Shown: positions 32,202-44,259 of the stretch, in pieces
Layout of the letters: the number at the start of each line of letters is the position of its first letter
Numbering within the stretch: position 1 is the first letter of the stretch
NCBI GenBank assembly: GCA_023053575.1
Contig: JAKZAP010000007.1
Coordinates: 10,181,008-10,245,007 of the forward strand
Reading direction: 5' to 3'
Source of the DNA: Branchinecta lynchi
Lineage: Eukaryota; Arthropoda; Branchiopoda; Anostraca; Branchinectidae
Length of the DNA stretch: 64,000 bases
Made by a program: the position numbers and the translations under genes
Notes under the pieces: model-generated
What the model was told of the DNA's origin: nothing
Databases searched by the model: none
Seen by the model: only the letters and a program-made list of their open reading frames with translations

Positions 32202-32683
32202 CTTGTAGGCTATTGGGGTTGAAATTAGAAAATATACAGTTTTGGTATCATTTAATTGATAGTCCCGTTTTTTGCCAAAGAGATCAAAAGATTCTCTCCT
32301 CCATCTTTTCTGTTAATTTGACTCTTTTTGCCAGAAAGGAGTCTGGTGCAAGAATGGGAAAATGAACCAAGGCCTTGGAAGATAGGCGACAAGAAACGCG
32401 ACTAAGAATAAGAGTTCTCTTCTGGGTAGACTGCTTTCTTTAGATTGTTTACTCTTTCAAGCATTAGTCTCTCTTGTGGATGTCATGACCTTATGTTGGA
32501 GTATCGCGACTCTCCCGTCTTAGCCCAGTGTCTGGTCTGTGCAGTTATGTTTCCACTTACCAAACATTTGTCTAAACAACCAGGGTCTGTAGGTCCTATA
32601 TTAATCAATACTCCTCGAGAATGGAGGTTTTGTTTCATGGAAAACACGAGTTGCAGGAAATTTAATAAAGAATTCCCCTCACC

Positions 32684-32801
32684 ATGGTATCCTTTCCAGC
32701 ATCGCCGAAAGTTCCCGACCGGACCTGGTTTCCATCGTCGACAAAACTGCAACAAAAGGCTCTGTCAAGTTATGCAGGAATGTCTCTTGTCAATTTCACA
32801 G
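32684..32801 (+). CDS. Candidate first coding exon of an unrecognised gene
   Basis: ACCATGG (strong Kozak context) opens a 39-codon frame starting MVSFPASPKVPDRTWFPSST and ending SLVNFT plus one base, directly followed by a consensus donor (ACAG|GTAAGT). An in-frame TAA lies six codons upstream. The peptide is Ser/Pro/Lys-rich and I do not recognise it. No following exon could be assigned, so this rests on start context and splice donor only. Confidence 0.3.
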
Positions 32802-32859
32802 GTAAGTTCCAGCCTGTAAGATCTTTCGGTGTCTGCCCTGAATGACGCTTGTAGTTATA

Positions 32860-33190
32860 GGGGGAGTGCTATATATAAGGATTTAATGGTGTCAGAGATT
32901 CCCCCGACCTGCTGCATTTAGCTACTGCAGTGGGGGGGGGGGGGGGAAGAGTGCCTCAAAACTTTGGAAATGCACAGGGTGACGGGTGGAAGGAGCTGCA
33001 TGAAACTTAAGATGCTAACAAGGATCATATCCCCTAGGCCTGTTTAAGACTGGTCAGATCCGACGTCGCTAAATAGAATTGGAGGGGGTATCAGTAATGT
33101 ATTTTCTGATGCCGTTCAAGTTTGACTGGTCGGGGCCCACTGGATTTACTTGGGAACCAGAGTCCTCGTCCCTTAAGGCCTTGCGCAAAT
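32860..33190. repeat. Degenerate internal repeat of the family A/C type
   Basis: Phrases ATGAAACTTAAGATGC, TCAAGTTTGACTGGTCGG and a G15 run at 32932-32946 resemble the internal units of family A, but the match is weak and no ends are visible. Confidence 0.35.
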
Positions 33191-34396
33191 CCCCGATGTT
33201 GACTTTGCCAAGATGTTAATTTCGTCCTGCATTTGTTACCTGGCTTTCTAAACCGAATTCATTTCTGTTAAGACCCTTTCAAGTGTTACCTTGTTTCGCC
33301 GATTACATTCTTGTTACGAGCCCTCATTAAGAGGGTCATCAGAAATATTCTGTGTGTCGAACAAAGTACTTAACAGAAGGATGCGTATCCGTGTGTTTAG
33401 TCTACAGCCAGATATTCTTTTATCTATTGCATGGCTTGACATCCATGAAAGAGATAGTCTGTATATAAAATCTGATTAGATCTACTGTATCCTCGGGGAA
33501 TTCATAAATGTATTTTCCGCCATTTTCTCACTGTCACTAGTTATGTTATATTTCCTAAAGCCTCGCCGTCATTGACGTATAACTAAGACAGACTAAAACT
33601 ACTTTATTAACTCTTCGCTACACGGTTTTCTTGCTCTCGCTGGATTTTACAAACATGTCTGGCGCTTTTAGAAACTTGTTTGTCCGACAAACATTCAAGG
33701 TTAATAAGTTTAAGCACTTCTTTCCTGAAGGAAACAGCTGGGGAATTGAGACGGAACTTTTATACTGCGGGAAGGTTTTAGATAAGGCAATAAAAACACA
33801 AATTACCAGATGGTCGCGCTTGTGAGGGATCTTAGTGTAAAGCAAGCTTTCGCAGAAAGCGTTTAGTTATTATACCGCTGATGGTAGGGCTCAGTAGGCC
33901 GTATGGAACCAAACAAGTAGCCGTGGAAACTTCCTTGAGAAAAAGAAGTATCTTCCCGACTAACAGTTTGTCTTTTTCAGCTGGTCCCTCGCATTGGTAT
34001 CCACATCTTACGTCAAACTGCGAAAGAGATTGCTTGTGAGAAAGCTCCGAAACCTGCGAACTTCTTGTCACACAAAGACTGGACTTGTTGTTAGTAAAAG
34101 TGTCAAGTGCCAAGCAGAAGAATTCAGTGTGGGAGCGGATGTTTTTATCAGAGCACGAAGGGCACGGAAGTTTTTTCTATTCTCTTTACAGAGGGCTTGG
34201 TAGTCTGAATATATGAAATTCGTGTGAAGCCATCTGTCGTGATAAGCCACGCCCGAATTTACCGGAACTGAGTTTATATGCGAAGGAGGCTTCATTATCA
34301 GTGAATTAGAGAATGGTTATCGAAATTGTACGTGCTAGTACGTACGGAAATCATTTTGAAGAATGGGAAAGACTTAGTTTCATTATTAGTGGTATG
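33191..34396. other. No gene established
   Basis: A small plus-strand frame starts at ATG 33655 (MSGAFRNLFVRQTFKVNKFK, 57 residues). A polypyrimidine acceptor-like TTTGTCTTTTTCAG ends at 33981. Neither can be tied to a recognised protein or to each other. Confidence 0.35.
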
Positions 34397-36387
34397 TTCC
34401 TTATTGCGAGCGCTGTAGCAGCTTTCAGTTTCCGGTTTTCACCGTATTTTGTGGAGCCCATAACTCGTGAACCAGTGCAAGTATCAAGTTGAAACTTGGT
34501 ACACTTGTGGTTATTCGAGTCTAGTTGTGCTCAACCGGTTTTGACCAGTGAAAAATGTGCATAACTTGGACCTGGACATAGGACGATGAAATTCCTTGTA
34601 CATGTAGATCCTAGGGCTGGGAAATTGCTTTTAAAGTTGCTCCCGCACCCACCCCGTTCATGGGCAACTGGGCCCAGATTGCCCAGGAGTAAAGTTCTTT
34701 ACCTGTGATAGGAATCAACAGGTATAAAGTTGAAACTTGGTAGCTTTGTGAGCATTGGGATCTCTTTTTGGGATCCCAAAACGTAAGTCGAGGGATACCT
34801 ATGACATCGCAAAAGTTGTCCGTCTGTCTGTGAGCACGATAACTCTCGAAGGGATTTGAATGAAACTTGGTGTAAGGGTTCTTTGGGTCAAGGGTAAGGT
34901 CAAGTTCGTAGATGGACTTTGTAGCTCTACATTTAGGGGTGAGAGAGGGGATTCAAATTAAGGGGCTGACAAAATATTTTGAAACAGCTAATGCCGATTA
35001 TATGGTAATAAGACATGCTAAACACGATGGTGAAAACCATTTTCTCGCCAGTATTTCGCCCGGAATCTGGCAAAAAGTGGAAAGTTGGTTGAAAGTAAAA
35101 GTTTCATTTGAGGTTGGTTAAATGTTCTATTTAGGGGTAAGAAAACACGCTGAACACTTATCTGAAAAGCAAGTTGATTAGGTGACAGGTTTAGGGGTAA
35201 GAAGAGACGCTGAGTCTGTATATGACAATCATTTTTTACCCGGACATATAATTCATCCGGAATCCGGTTGTAACCGGAATTTATTTTATAAGTTAAAGAT
35301 TTATTTGAAGTTGATTATGTCCTTTATAGAGATAAGGATATACGCTGACATTTAGTTCGCTCGGAATCCGGCCAAAACCGGAAATTTGGCAGAATTAAAG
35401 CAGGAAGTTTCGGTCGGTGTTGTCAAAATAGATATGGCTTATAGAGGTAAATCTGAACTTTCACTGATGATTAGCCTGGGGAAGACTGGATCTGGCGAAG
35501 ACAAGACCCAATTGTCTGGATCAAATATTAGGTTTTTTGGGATCCCGACGAAACCTTTGGTCTTATTCCTCCCCCCCCCCCCCCCCCCTCTGTGTTCAGG
35601 GGCAATTGGAACCAGATTGCCCAGTTTTTAAGGCAATGAAATTCCTTTGTGCTTTTGGATCATAGGGTTTGAGGATATACATGGAGTTGAGCCACCCCCA
35701 CTTCATGCGCAAGTGGCCCAATTTTCCCATGAGTAAAGTTTTTGACCAGCGACTAGAGTCAATCTCTAAGCTGACATAGTCTAGGATGTATGGGTCTAGA
35801 TTTACAATTTGACGGGTCCCGGCCCCCCTCACCGTCCCGCTCATGGGTAACTGGGCCCAGATTTTCCACGAGTTACGTTCGTCTATGACATGTCTTGAGT
35901 TCAACTCTTGTATACTTGTGGATATCTATGTATAGATGTGGATTTTGGTGTAACATCAAGAAATAAGACCACGCGACGTACCTCATTCCTTAATGTTAAG
36001 TTGGAAACTGGACAGTTTTGTCATATGATCGATGATATGCCGTTCTTAATGAAATTGCGACAAAGGGGGTATTAGGCTGCTACGATTTGGTTTATTGCAC
36101 TTGTGATTACATTGCTAATGGAAAAGAAGTTTAAAGGGTCGGACTGCCTAGTAAGACATCCAGTATGGAAACTGAAACCGTTCTTGCAAGATTTAAATAT
36201 CTTCTTTGGATTCCTAAATGCGTTCTGTTTACATCGAAAGCTCTTACACTGGGAAGTTTCAGAATATTATTTCAATACTTTTTTGGTTATTGGGGATGTG
36301 AATTGTCTTGGCTCTAACGCTGTTTGTTTATAAGATGTGATAAATATTTTACTTTCACACTCCACGTCTGAGCGCTTGCGCACTTGT
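34397..36387 (+). mobile_element. Family C element (C2), near full-length, interrupted by a family B element
   Basis: Left end GCGAGCGCTGTAGCAGC (34397) resembles the inverse of the right-end hairpin AGCGCTTGCGC. Internal units are as in C1 (ACTGGGCCCAGATT, CCTTGTACATGTAGATCCTA), and the right end CACTCCACGTCTGAGCGCTT then GCGCACTTGT finishes at 36387. Sequence 34770-35566 is an inserted family B element. The join reads CATTGGGATCTCTTTTT on the left, and C1 shows the uninterrupted phrase. Confidence 0.75.
34770..35566 (+). mobile_element. Family B element (B3), full-length copy
   Basis: Head: the 16-base palindrome TTTTGGGATCCCAAAA (34766-34781), then CGTAAGTCGAGGGATACC and AGTTGTCCGTCTGTCTG. 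Body: about six units with TTTAGGGGTAAGA and CGGAATCCGG. Tail: TTTTTTGGGATCCC, CGAAACCTTTGG and TCTTAT (to 35566). The palindrome GGGATCCC therefore recurs at both ends. The flanks are T on the left and T on the right. Non-coding. Confidence 0.8.
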
Positions 36388-36610
36388 ATGTTTCGTTGGT
36401 GCTTCCGTGCTATTATGTTGTAGGTTTTACAAGCGCGGAAAGAGTTATAAAGAATAGTGAAGCCTTGAGGCAGATAAGGTTATTAGTTTTGTTAGTGCGT
36501 CTACACGTGAATTTTGTTAAACACGTTGGAATAAAACTTGGAGAGTATAGCGGTCTTGTGAACTAGGTATGTTATGTTGATGTTCAGACTACACTGTACA
36601 ACAAAATCTT

Positions 36611-36695
36611 GCAGTATTTGCTACTGGGACTAATCCTTATTGAGGATTAACCTTATCCCAATAGAGATAAGATTAATCCCAGTAGCAAATACTGC
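36611..36695. repeat. 85-bp foldback element
   Basis: GCAGTATTTGCTACTGGGAC (36611) and GTAGCAAATACTGC (to 36695) form 25-base inverted arms with one mismatch. The central 35 bases contain further partial symmetry (TTATTGAGGATTAA, TTATCCCAATAGAGATAA). No target duplication is evident. Confidence 0.7.
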
Positions 36696-37289
36696 ATCCG
36701 ATTTCAGGGAAACTTGATGGGTGGGAGAGCAATGCCCTAGATGTGATGTCTGTATGTCCGATTCGCAGAGTTGAACGGGTGCTTACTTGACGCGTAAAGA
36801 CCAAACCAGATGAGCTTTTCTGGGACCTAACATAGCACCGTCCGAGTCGTGCGTGATCGCAGCCTCTGTTTCTTCAGCGAGGCTATTGACCAGTGTGAGG
36901 TCAGTGTAAACTTTGTACCGTGTTTGATATTAAAAGTTTACCTAAAACTATTGTTTATATTATAGCAAACTCTTGAAAGCACTAGACTTAATATTTTTAC
37001 TCGGGTACTCGATGGGAGGACTTTTAAGAGTAGGAAATGTAATCAGATACAAACATGGATTCGTGGAATTTCAGTTCGGTTCTCGCCATCTGTAAGCTTC
37101 TCGCCACTGGTGGATAGTCCAGTCGGATTTATGAACGAAACTGATGGTTCGATTTTTTGTTTGCTAAAAATTATTACCTTGTGGATCTGGGTAATGGTCT
37201 ATTAGGACTATTATGAGACGTGTATGGGGGTTGGCAAAGAACGAACATCTGCAAGACATGATTGTCTGTTCTAGAAAGATGAACAAATA
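36696..37289. other. No gene recognised
   Basis: Nothing supportable. Phrases such as GTCTGTATGTCC are not assignable to a family. Confidence 0.35.
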
Positions 37290-37326
37290 TTCCTCTTTCG
37301 GGTCCCATCGAAACCTTTGGTCTTGT
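37290..37326 (+). repeat. Family B tail fragment (B4)
   Basis: CTTTCGGGTCCCATCGAAAC then CTTTGGTCTTGTT, ending at 37326. Only the terminal few dozen bases are recognisable. Confidence 0.6.
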
Positions 37327-37379
37327 TGTATGTGTAAACGCGGATAACTTAAAGCCTACGCTGATAAATTAGAAGTTTT

Positions 37380-38060
37380 ACCTTGATCGTTCTTAGTACC
37401 ACTGGTACTTTTTTTTTTAATTTAGCTAGATTCCGGTCAGTCTACTTGGGGGACATTCAGTTCAAATATAGGTTCTGGATGTATTCTTACGTCTAAATCG
37501 ACGCTCTAGTCGACCCTCTTACCGACTTCAGATAAGACTTTTCGCTCTCAACAATTTTCCGCTTTATGACGGATTCCGGCAAAATAGGCTACTAACTGTC
37601 CGGCGAAAAGACAAAGTTCAATGTCTCTGTACTCCTATGCCGAACCTCAATTCAAATGAGATGAAAAAAAATCCTACGACATGTCCACTTGTTCCCGGAT
37701 TCCGGAGGAACTGTTTATCCGGTGAGAAAAAGAAATTCAGTTGAGGATTCAGCTTGTCTCCTTCCCCATACTCGAACATAGCATTAACCTGAACAAACAT
37801 TTTGTTCATCCCTTAATCCAGAAACCCACCCCCACCCCTAACAATATGGTTACGGGCCCATCTATCATTTACTCCGCCTTTTCAGAATGGCGGGTCATAA
37901 ATAAATTACTTACTATGAACTTAAACTGTACGTTTGACCCAACAAATACTCACACCAAGTTTGAACAACATCTCTCAATCTCTTGGAGAGTTATCGTTGT
38001 GATAAACGGGCAACTTTTAAGAAGTCATGGGTATCCGCGTCACTTAATTAACGAAGTGAG
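37380..38060 (-). repeat. Family B element, internal part and head (B5)
   Basis: Three roughly 100-base family B units (GATTCCGG and CTTCAGATAAGAC phrases), then CTTGGAGAGTTATCGTTGTG, GATAAACGGGCAACTTT and GGTATCCGCGTCACTTA, the family B head read in reverse. A LINE 3' UTR tail (ACTCCGCC...AAATAAATTACTTACT, 37868-37905) is inserted inside it. Confidence 0.6.
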
Positions 38061-39582
38061 GGAAACCTCTGGGAATCACACTCTGAACGGAGGGGGGGGG
38101 GGGGGTAGCCTAACATATTAGTTAGGGTCATATTTTCTCTAATCTGTCTCGTTGGCTTGCTATCTATCTAGTCACGTGCTCGAATGAATTTTTACACCAA
38201 AGACTCCTTCATTACAGATTGGTGTCCTCGCCTCGACCAAGTTGGCTAATGGATACATTTTAGCCATGAAACTCTTTCATCATTAAACCAAAGGAACTTT
38301 GATTTTTGATCTTGTGGGCTATCCTTGACCTCCAATAGATAGTCTTTTCAACTGTAGGCTTCGTACCCCCCCCCCCACCCTCCGTAGAGCACGTTTTGTG
38401 AGTTCGGCGTAAAAAACACACTAGATGGCTCCTGGAGGCATACTGAGCTACCGAGAACTGTAAGCCTGAAACAGCAAAGCCATACAAAATAATGTTTACG
38501 TGACTGCCTTTGTACTGTTCACAAGATTAGATTCCAGCCTGTTTCAAGGCTTACTTGCTGAAAAGCATTAGTTTATTTCGGATTGCTAGCGCCACCTATA
38601 ATCATTTCCTTCTTGCGAATAATTGACCTAGATGGCGCAGCTTTGTCTCGCTCGCTTCAACCCAGACTGGACCTTCCAGATATCCGAGGCTTCCGCGTGG
38701 TGAATTTTTATGATAACGATGACGGCTGATTTGCTCTTCTTTGACCTTTCCCTAGAGGTCCCTTCCCACTTCAAATATCTCCTACAAATTACATCCCAGT
38801 CAAAACTGCCAATCACTTTCCCGCTTCTTCCTACTTTGCATTTTTGTTTTGTCTTTCGGACCGGTTGCCTCTATGGTACCTTCCAGTCATCCGGAATGTC
38901 CAACAGCCCGGACTTCTAGACGTTTTGGGCCGGCTTCACCTTCCAGATCGGTCCTGACCAAAAATGCTATCTGGAATCCGGAAGAAAAATCTGGAAGATG
39001 AAGCCTGGCTTTTAGCAAATTTGACATTCGCTACTTACAAAAAAGAAGGGTTGTGCATTCTGAAAACCACTGAAGTCAGTTTCTTCTCCTTTCATTGTGG
39101 GCTTTTCTCTAATTTTACCCTATTCATCAAAGAAGGAAAAGTCAGGAGTATGGAGTGGTAGTCCTTCGTCAAGAAGCCGTGTCGCCAACGCGATTCATTT
39201 TCTCAACTGCGAGTTCTCAGTTCGAACGCAGATTCGCACAGCAAACTTACTAAGCAGGCTACATCAGTCTTAGGAAGCCGAATTACCGCAAGAGAGTTCC
39301 CTCTAAAGAAATTCGACGGGTGGCCAATTCCTAGATGTGATATTCCTTGGACTTCCAGACCAAGAACCAATAAAACTAGCAAGAACAACTTTTATTGTAA
39401 ACTGTAAATTGAAAATTGCTCTGGTATACACAAAATCTGAAAACACAGGGCTGCACGTTTCCGTTTGGGAGTGTACGTCGATAACATACAGCATCACGGG
39501 CTGCACTGCCAGTACGGGATAATTATTAGTACGATTACACTACGTCACAGAACGCTTTCGCCTCTAGGGATCACACAAGTAT
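38061..39582. other. No gene recognised
   Basis: A G12 run lies at 38091-38104 and a C13/G-poor block at 38366-38384. An ATGGCGCAGC start at 38631 opens 23 codons ending at a GTGAAT donor-like site, but nothing supports it as an exon. Confidence 0.4.
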
Positions 39583-39700
39583 TCAGAGTGAACGATGAGA
39601 AAGATGTCGCGACTTGAAGCTATCAGTCGATTCTGCATTAGCCGAATCTTCGGTGAGACTATTGTTGAGTCCACGCAAAACTCTAGTTGTACAAAGCATT
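39583..39700 (-). pseudogene. LINE ORF2 C-terminal fragment
   Basis: Minus-strand frame includes LNNSLTEDSANAESTDSFKS, which matches the WNSLxExVVxAxSxxxFK tail of CR1/Jockey-type LINE proteins and closely parallels the piece at 18525-18737 (WNSLTEDAVNAES). The conserved Trp has become Leu. No upstream RT domain is visible. Confidence 0.6.
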
Positions 39701-40219
39701 GCAGAAACACGATTGAACAAGCTTAAAAGTGTGCCACTATGATGACGGAGGCCAATAAATTTTATGAAATCATTCAGTTTTGTCGAATCTGCAGACGTAT
39801 TAAAATTAAATCTCTCTAAAAAATCTGTACGCGATGGGCGGAAAACAAAACTTGGCAAGCATCTGCGGGTAGAGTAGAGCAGGCGGATTTAGTTAGAATT
39901 TGGTGTTCTCCTTTGACTCTCGTTTGGATTTACTCCTAGGCTCCAATATCGTAATCGTCGTGAGGTCTGACTGTCTAGCTTTGCCATATAATTAGTTGGA
40001 CTTGAATAGCAGCGGGGACAAACCCTCTTGCTTGAACATAAAGTTTATCTTGGTCGTAGGGCTACCACTGATTCTGCAAATGCAGCAATGCATCACTAAT
40101 CATGTCACGACTGATCCATAATCTCAGGACATACAAAGAAGAACCGTAGACCTTAGCGATCTTACGTCTGGTTTTGTTTAATGCTCTACCAACATTCGGA
40201 GGTAAAAATGGCTACTTAC

Positions 40220-40347
40220 AACACTAGGCATCGACTGTTTTCAATTCTACGTTCGTGGAATCCAGAAGCAAGGTGCTGAACAGAGTTGATAAATCGCACA
40301 TTCCGTCGTGGAAGCTGATTAATTCGCCTTGTTTCACGCTTGTCCAC
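40220..40347 (-). CDS. Candidate internal exon of unknown gene
   Basis: The minus-strand segment has a good acceptor (CTTCTTTTTCAG before 40347) and a consensus donor (GTAAGT after 40220). One frame is open throughout (VDKRETRRINQLPRRNVRFI start, 42 codons plus two bases). A second frame (ISFHDGMCDLSTLFSTLLLD) is open until a stop three codons before the donor. I recognise neither. It could equally be old transposon sequence. Confidence 0.25.
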
Positions 40348-41747
40348 CTGAAAAAGAAGGAGGGACAATTTAAAATATTCTCTCAAATGAGCACCATAAT
40401 CTCACCGGGCGAGTGGAGTGATAACTATTCCTAATAACACGCCGTTGGAACTTACTGGACGACTTCGTCTTTCGAATTTACCTATGAAAATTGATAGTCT
40501 ACTTCGTGGTAGATAAATCACGACCCATTTATGAAAACAAAACGGCTGCGTAAGAGGCCTTGCCCGTTAATCCAGTAAAATTATAATGGTGACAAGGTTC
40601 AGGATTTGATCCTCGAAAAAGCCAACCGCGGCAAACGTAAGAATCAGTGAAATGCCGCAGGGTGGGTATAAACTACCGTACGAAAGGCAAGGTTTCAGGA
40701 GCAACGGAGATGACGATCCATGACTCCACTTCCGTTTGCCTACAAGTTAAACAAAGAAGGAAAATAATACAGCAACATTGTGAAGGTCTGAAGCAACATG
40801 ACAGTAAACTAAAAAAGCACCCCTTTCTGGGGCGACCCAATCACAGAAAATATAGAGGCTTTTTCGACTTTTCGAACGAGCAACGCTTCAGAAGCATCCC
40901 TCATCATACAAGGTAGCTTGAACCATGAAAGATAAGTAGGCTACCTTATGTCATCTTCAGTCTTAACTTATCTAGGACCCCAAAAGTTATTTGGTAGCTT
41001 TGCTATTTGGATAGACTAGGGTTGCTATTGTAGTTAATTAATTAAACAACATGATCATAGTATAACTAACTGAAAATGCTAATTTAAATAGTAGTGCAAC
41101 ATTTACGATGGTATTTAAAGGACGCGTCGTACTTATGATAGCAATTCATTCTACTTCAGTAATATTTCCATCCATTCTCATTCCCGAGAGTCTTCACTTC
41201 GTAAGTGTATTCTATCTCCTAAAGCAATAAACTGATTATTACGTCTGCCAAGTTTTTTCTCTTTACGTGACGTATTGCCGTTATTTCCGAAGAGCGTACC
41301 CGTCCGGAGAACGTTTATGCAAATCTTGCCAAGATTGTCATCCAAGGCAAGGGACACGGAAATAATTAAAGTTGTATCAAGGCCCTATAATGAGGTCCAT
41401 AACTAATTCTCATAATCAAAGACTATTTAAAAAAAATAGTAATGGGCCCAACAAAGCTGTCAGGGACTTAGTTAGCTGCAAGGTTCATGGATTACAACAT
41501 TATATGGGGTCACTTTTACCCACTGTCTGGTATGGTATTGGGGAAACCTTTCTCGACAGATAAAGTACTTCTGTCCCTAAATTTCCTTTGCCCCAAAAAT
41601 CTAAGTTTCTCTCTCCAAAGCAGAGGGAGTGAAGCGCAAAATACGTTTTCTCATAGCTGTACAATCTAACGGGGACCAAGGAAACTTTTACATAGCAGAA
41701 TCTGTATGGTAGGCCGGGTCAAGCAGGCAGGACTGGTCTTAGCGATT
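40348..41747. other. No gene recognised
   Basis: A 90-codon plus-strand open frame at 40647-40916 is basic but has no identifiable domain. No repeat ends were found. Sequence 39701-40219 is also featureless. Confidence 0.4.
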
Positions 41748-42766
41748 AACAAGACCAAAGGTTTCGATGGGATCCCAAAAATTTTCCTTTCCCCATTGTC
41801 AAACCTCTAATCAACTTCAGATACGACTTCAACTTTTAAGAAATTTTCCGATTTCGGTCGGATTCGTGGCCAACTATGTGTCCGGGTAGAAAATGATTGT
41901 CATACATGAATTCAGCACGTCTTCTTACCCGTAAATCGAACACCTAATGAAATTCATGTAAAACTTTTACTTAAGACTTAGCTAAAGATAAACAAGACCA
42001 AAGGTTTCGATGGGATCCCAAAAATCGAATATTTGATCCAGACAATCGGGTCTTATAGAGGTCCAGTCTTCGCCTGACTCCTTGAGCACTTAACTAATAA
42101 AATATAGAAACAGATTAAGGCAAATGGTAATCATCTGAGAAGACCAGTTCAATTATGGATTCAGCATGTGTGTTTACCCCTATAGCCTGCGTCACATCTA
42201 CTTTGACGAAAGTTCCCACCTTACTTCTGCCAAATTTCCGGTTTCAGCCGGATTCCGGGCGAACTACTTGTCTTACAAAAAATTGAAGTTCAAGAACGGA
42301 TTCAGCGTATCTCCTTACCCCTATGTTGAACCTCTAATCATCTTCAGATACAACAACAACTTTTAACAAATATTCCGATTTCAGCCGGATTCGTGGTAAT
42401 CGTGTAATACACGAATTCAGCATATCTTCTTCCCCGTAAATCGAACACCTAATAAAATTCACATAAAACTTTAACTTTTAACAAATTTTCAGGTTTTGGC
42501 AGGATTCTGGCGATCTACTTGTCCGGAGAGAATAATTTTCATATTCGGATTCAGCATGTTTCTCTATTAAATCGAACCTCTAATCAACTTGAGATTAAAC
42601 TTTTTTTTGACAAATTCCCAGGTTTTTGCCGGATTCCGGATTCCTCGCACCAGAGTTTCATCAAAATATCTCATTCCCTTCGAGAGTTATCGTGCTGATA
42701 AACGGACGGACAGACTGACAACTTTTGCGAACTCATAGTTATCCCTCTACTTACGTTTCTGGACCT
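41748..42766 (-). mobile_element. Family B element with two successive tails (B6)
   Basis: The reversed tail AACAAGACCAAAGGTTTCGA followed by TGGGATCCCAAAAAT occurs at 41748 and again at 41991. Family B units follow each, and the reversed head (GAGAGTTATCGTGC, ACGGACGGACAGACTGACAA, CCTCTACTTACGTTT) closes at 42766. The duplicated terminus suggests two elements fused end to end or a read-through product. Confidence 0.7.
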
Positions 42767-43078
42767 CCAAAACTAGTTGAACTGTTTTATAGACCAAAGG
42801 CGTTTCTGAATGGTTGAGATTTTTATTTTGCTGCACGCTGCCAGGCTCGTATTCTGTTTAAAGCAAGCGTCCGTTTCTGATTGCTTGAATACTTCCACCA
42901 ACTTATTTCCTGCACCAATTTTCAATCTAACGACAAGAACTTAAGTTAGGACAAAAGCAAACTGGAGTATACATGTGTCCACAATCTTTTCTTAATCTGA
43001 AGTCAAGAGAAGAGAAAACAGAACGACGGAAATTAGGAGAACGACCATGAAAATAAGAAGCACCGATACTCCGATACG

Positions 43079-43470
43079 CTAGAGGGTACTACAGCCTGAA
43101 TAGGCCGGAAGAAAAAGGATAGAATTAGTTTGTCGGCAGGGACAGAAGCTTAACCGATCGAAGGCACATGTTATAGAGCTTTTGAGGTTTCTCCGGCCAA
43201 TCTCAACAAGCGAGAGATCATCCACGTTCTTCCATAGGTCAGAAAATGAACTTGCTAGCTCATTATCCATGACAAGAAACAGTGAAGGACCTAAATTATT
43301 GTGTGAGACACTCGGAATAGGTTGATTTATATTTAGTCATTGCATCCTATCTGATATCAAACTAGCGACGATTCTTCCTAAAAATGTTCTATGTTACATT
43401 TGCCAATAACTTATCCAAAGGTTTAAATGCCTGATCTAATCGAAAGCCTTTTTAACATCAGTTCTAGTTA
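43079..43470 (-). pseudogene. Degenerate LINE reverse transcriptase remnant
   Basis: On the minus strand, in order: RTDVKKAFD (motif A, with a stop directly after), then LGPSLFLVMDNEL (motif B) and DLWKNVDDLSLVE (motif C, where relatives read LWKYVDDTT). That order and spacing fit CR1/Jockey-like RTs of aquatic invertebrates. Stops and frame breaks make it a dead copy. Confidence 0.6.
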
Positions 43471-43490
43471 AAAGACTTATCATTTCTTAC

Positions 43491-43581
43491 CATTTTCTGG
43501 TCTGATAAATCCATGCCAGAGTGACTGTTGACTGTCCAGCTTGTTGTTTTTATCTCTGAGTACAAATGATGGGATTACTTC
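43491..43581 (-). CDS. Possible further exon of the Nudix gene (uncertain)
   Basis: A 91-base minus-strand segment with a strong acceptor (CTCTTTTTACAG) and donor (G|GTAAGA), open in the phase that continues the exon at 44260-44389. It starts with EV and ends with HGFIRPEN. DUF4743-type Nudix proteins often have EV after LxPV and RHGxIxPEN near the C-terminus, which fits. However, a LINE RT remnant lies immediately downstream and the middle (DKNNKLDSQQSLW) fits poorly, so it may be transposon sequence. Confidence 0.3.
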
Positions 43582-43659
43582 CTGTAAAAAGAGAATAGGA
43601 TTAGTTGTTTACTGAACTAGGGAATAAATAGGGCCATTCATACAGAACATAGCCCAATC

Positions 43660-43900
43660 TACACAAACCCTTCATTTCGGGTAACTGTGTGCCAAAAGCT
43701 CGGTCTATCCAGCATTTGGCATACCCTATGCCTGATGCTAGATACCCTAACTCAATAAAACATCGATGGTTTACTGAAGGTTAGAAATCAACCAGTCAGA
43801 ATTCCTATTAGGATATAGTGGAGTAGGTTAGAGTTAGTGCACACACAGGTAGCTATCATTTGGCATAGGTTACCAAGCGTTTGACATAACATTGAAAGGG
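43660..43900. repeat. Diverged relative of the hAT-like MITE at 51906
   Basis: Shares CAGCATTTGGCATACCCTAT, then GCCTGATGCTAGATACCCTA and the central AATCAACCAGTCAGAATTCC and TATCATTTGGCATAGG phrases with 51906-52230, in the same order. The termini are degraded. Confidence 0.6.
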
Positions 43901-44259
43901 AAGACTTTGCTGTGCAGTTCCTGAAAAGATGGGAGGGTACTATCAGCACTCGCAATCAGTACAATTAAGGGGAAGACAATAGTGTTGCCAAAAACGAATC
44001 TACACTTTCCCCAAAAGGAATTCCAGAAAGGTAACCATAAAACGAAAATCTAAAAGGAAACAGTAAGAGGATGAACCTGAAGAAAGTATTATAATCAGAA
44101 ATCTGGCATCGAGGTGAGACGGACACGGCAGTAGAGGTAATAAGTAAGTAACCATTCAGAAGCTAATGAAGATGAAATTTCAGTTACTATTCTACACATC
44201 GCTGTACACATTTTCACACCATTGTTCACAAGAGTAACTACAGTAAATCAGAGACTCAC

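Noticed and set aside
33631..33825. Small plus-strand frame (ATG at 33655) with a mitochondrial-protein-like look
   Set aside because: No family recognised, no supporting splice sites. Kept only as a note in the regional entry.
43491..43581. Reading this segment as the QxGF motif of the neighbouring LINE RT
   Set aside because: The alternative frame (KQQAGQSTVTLAW) does not fit the expected motif well. Left as an uncertain Nudix exon rather than assigned to the LINE.
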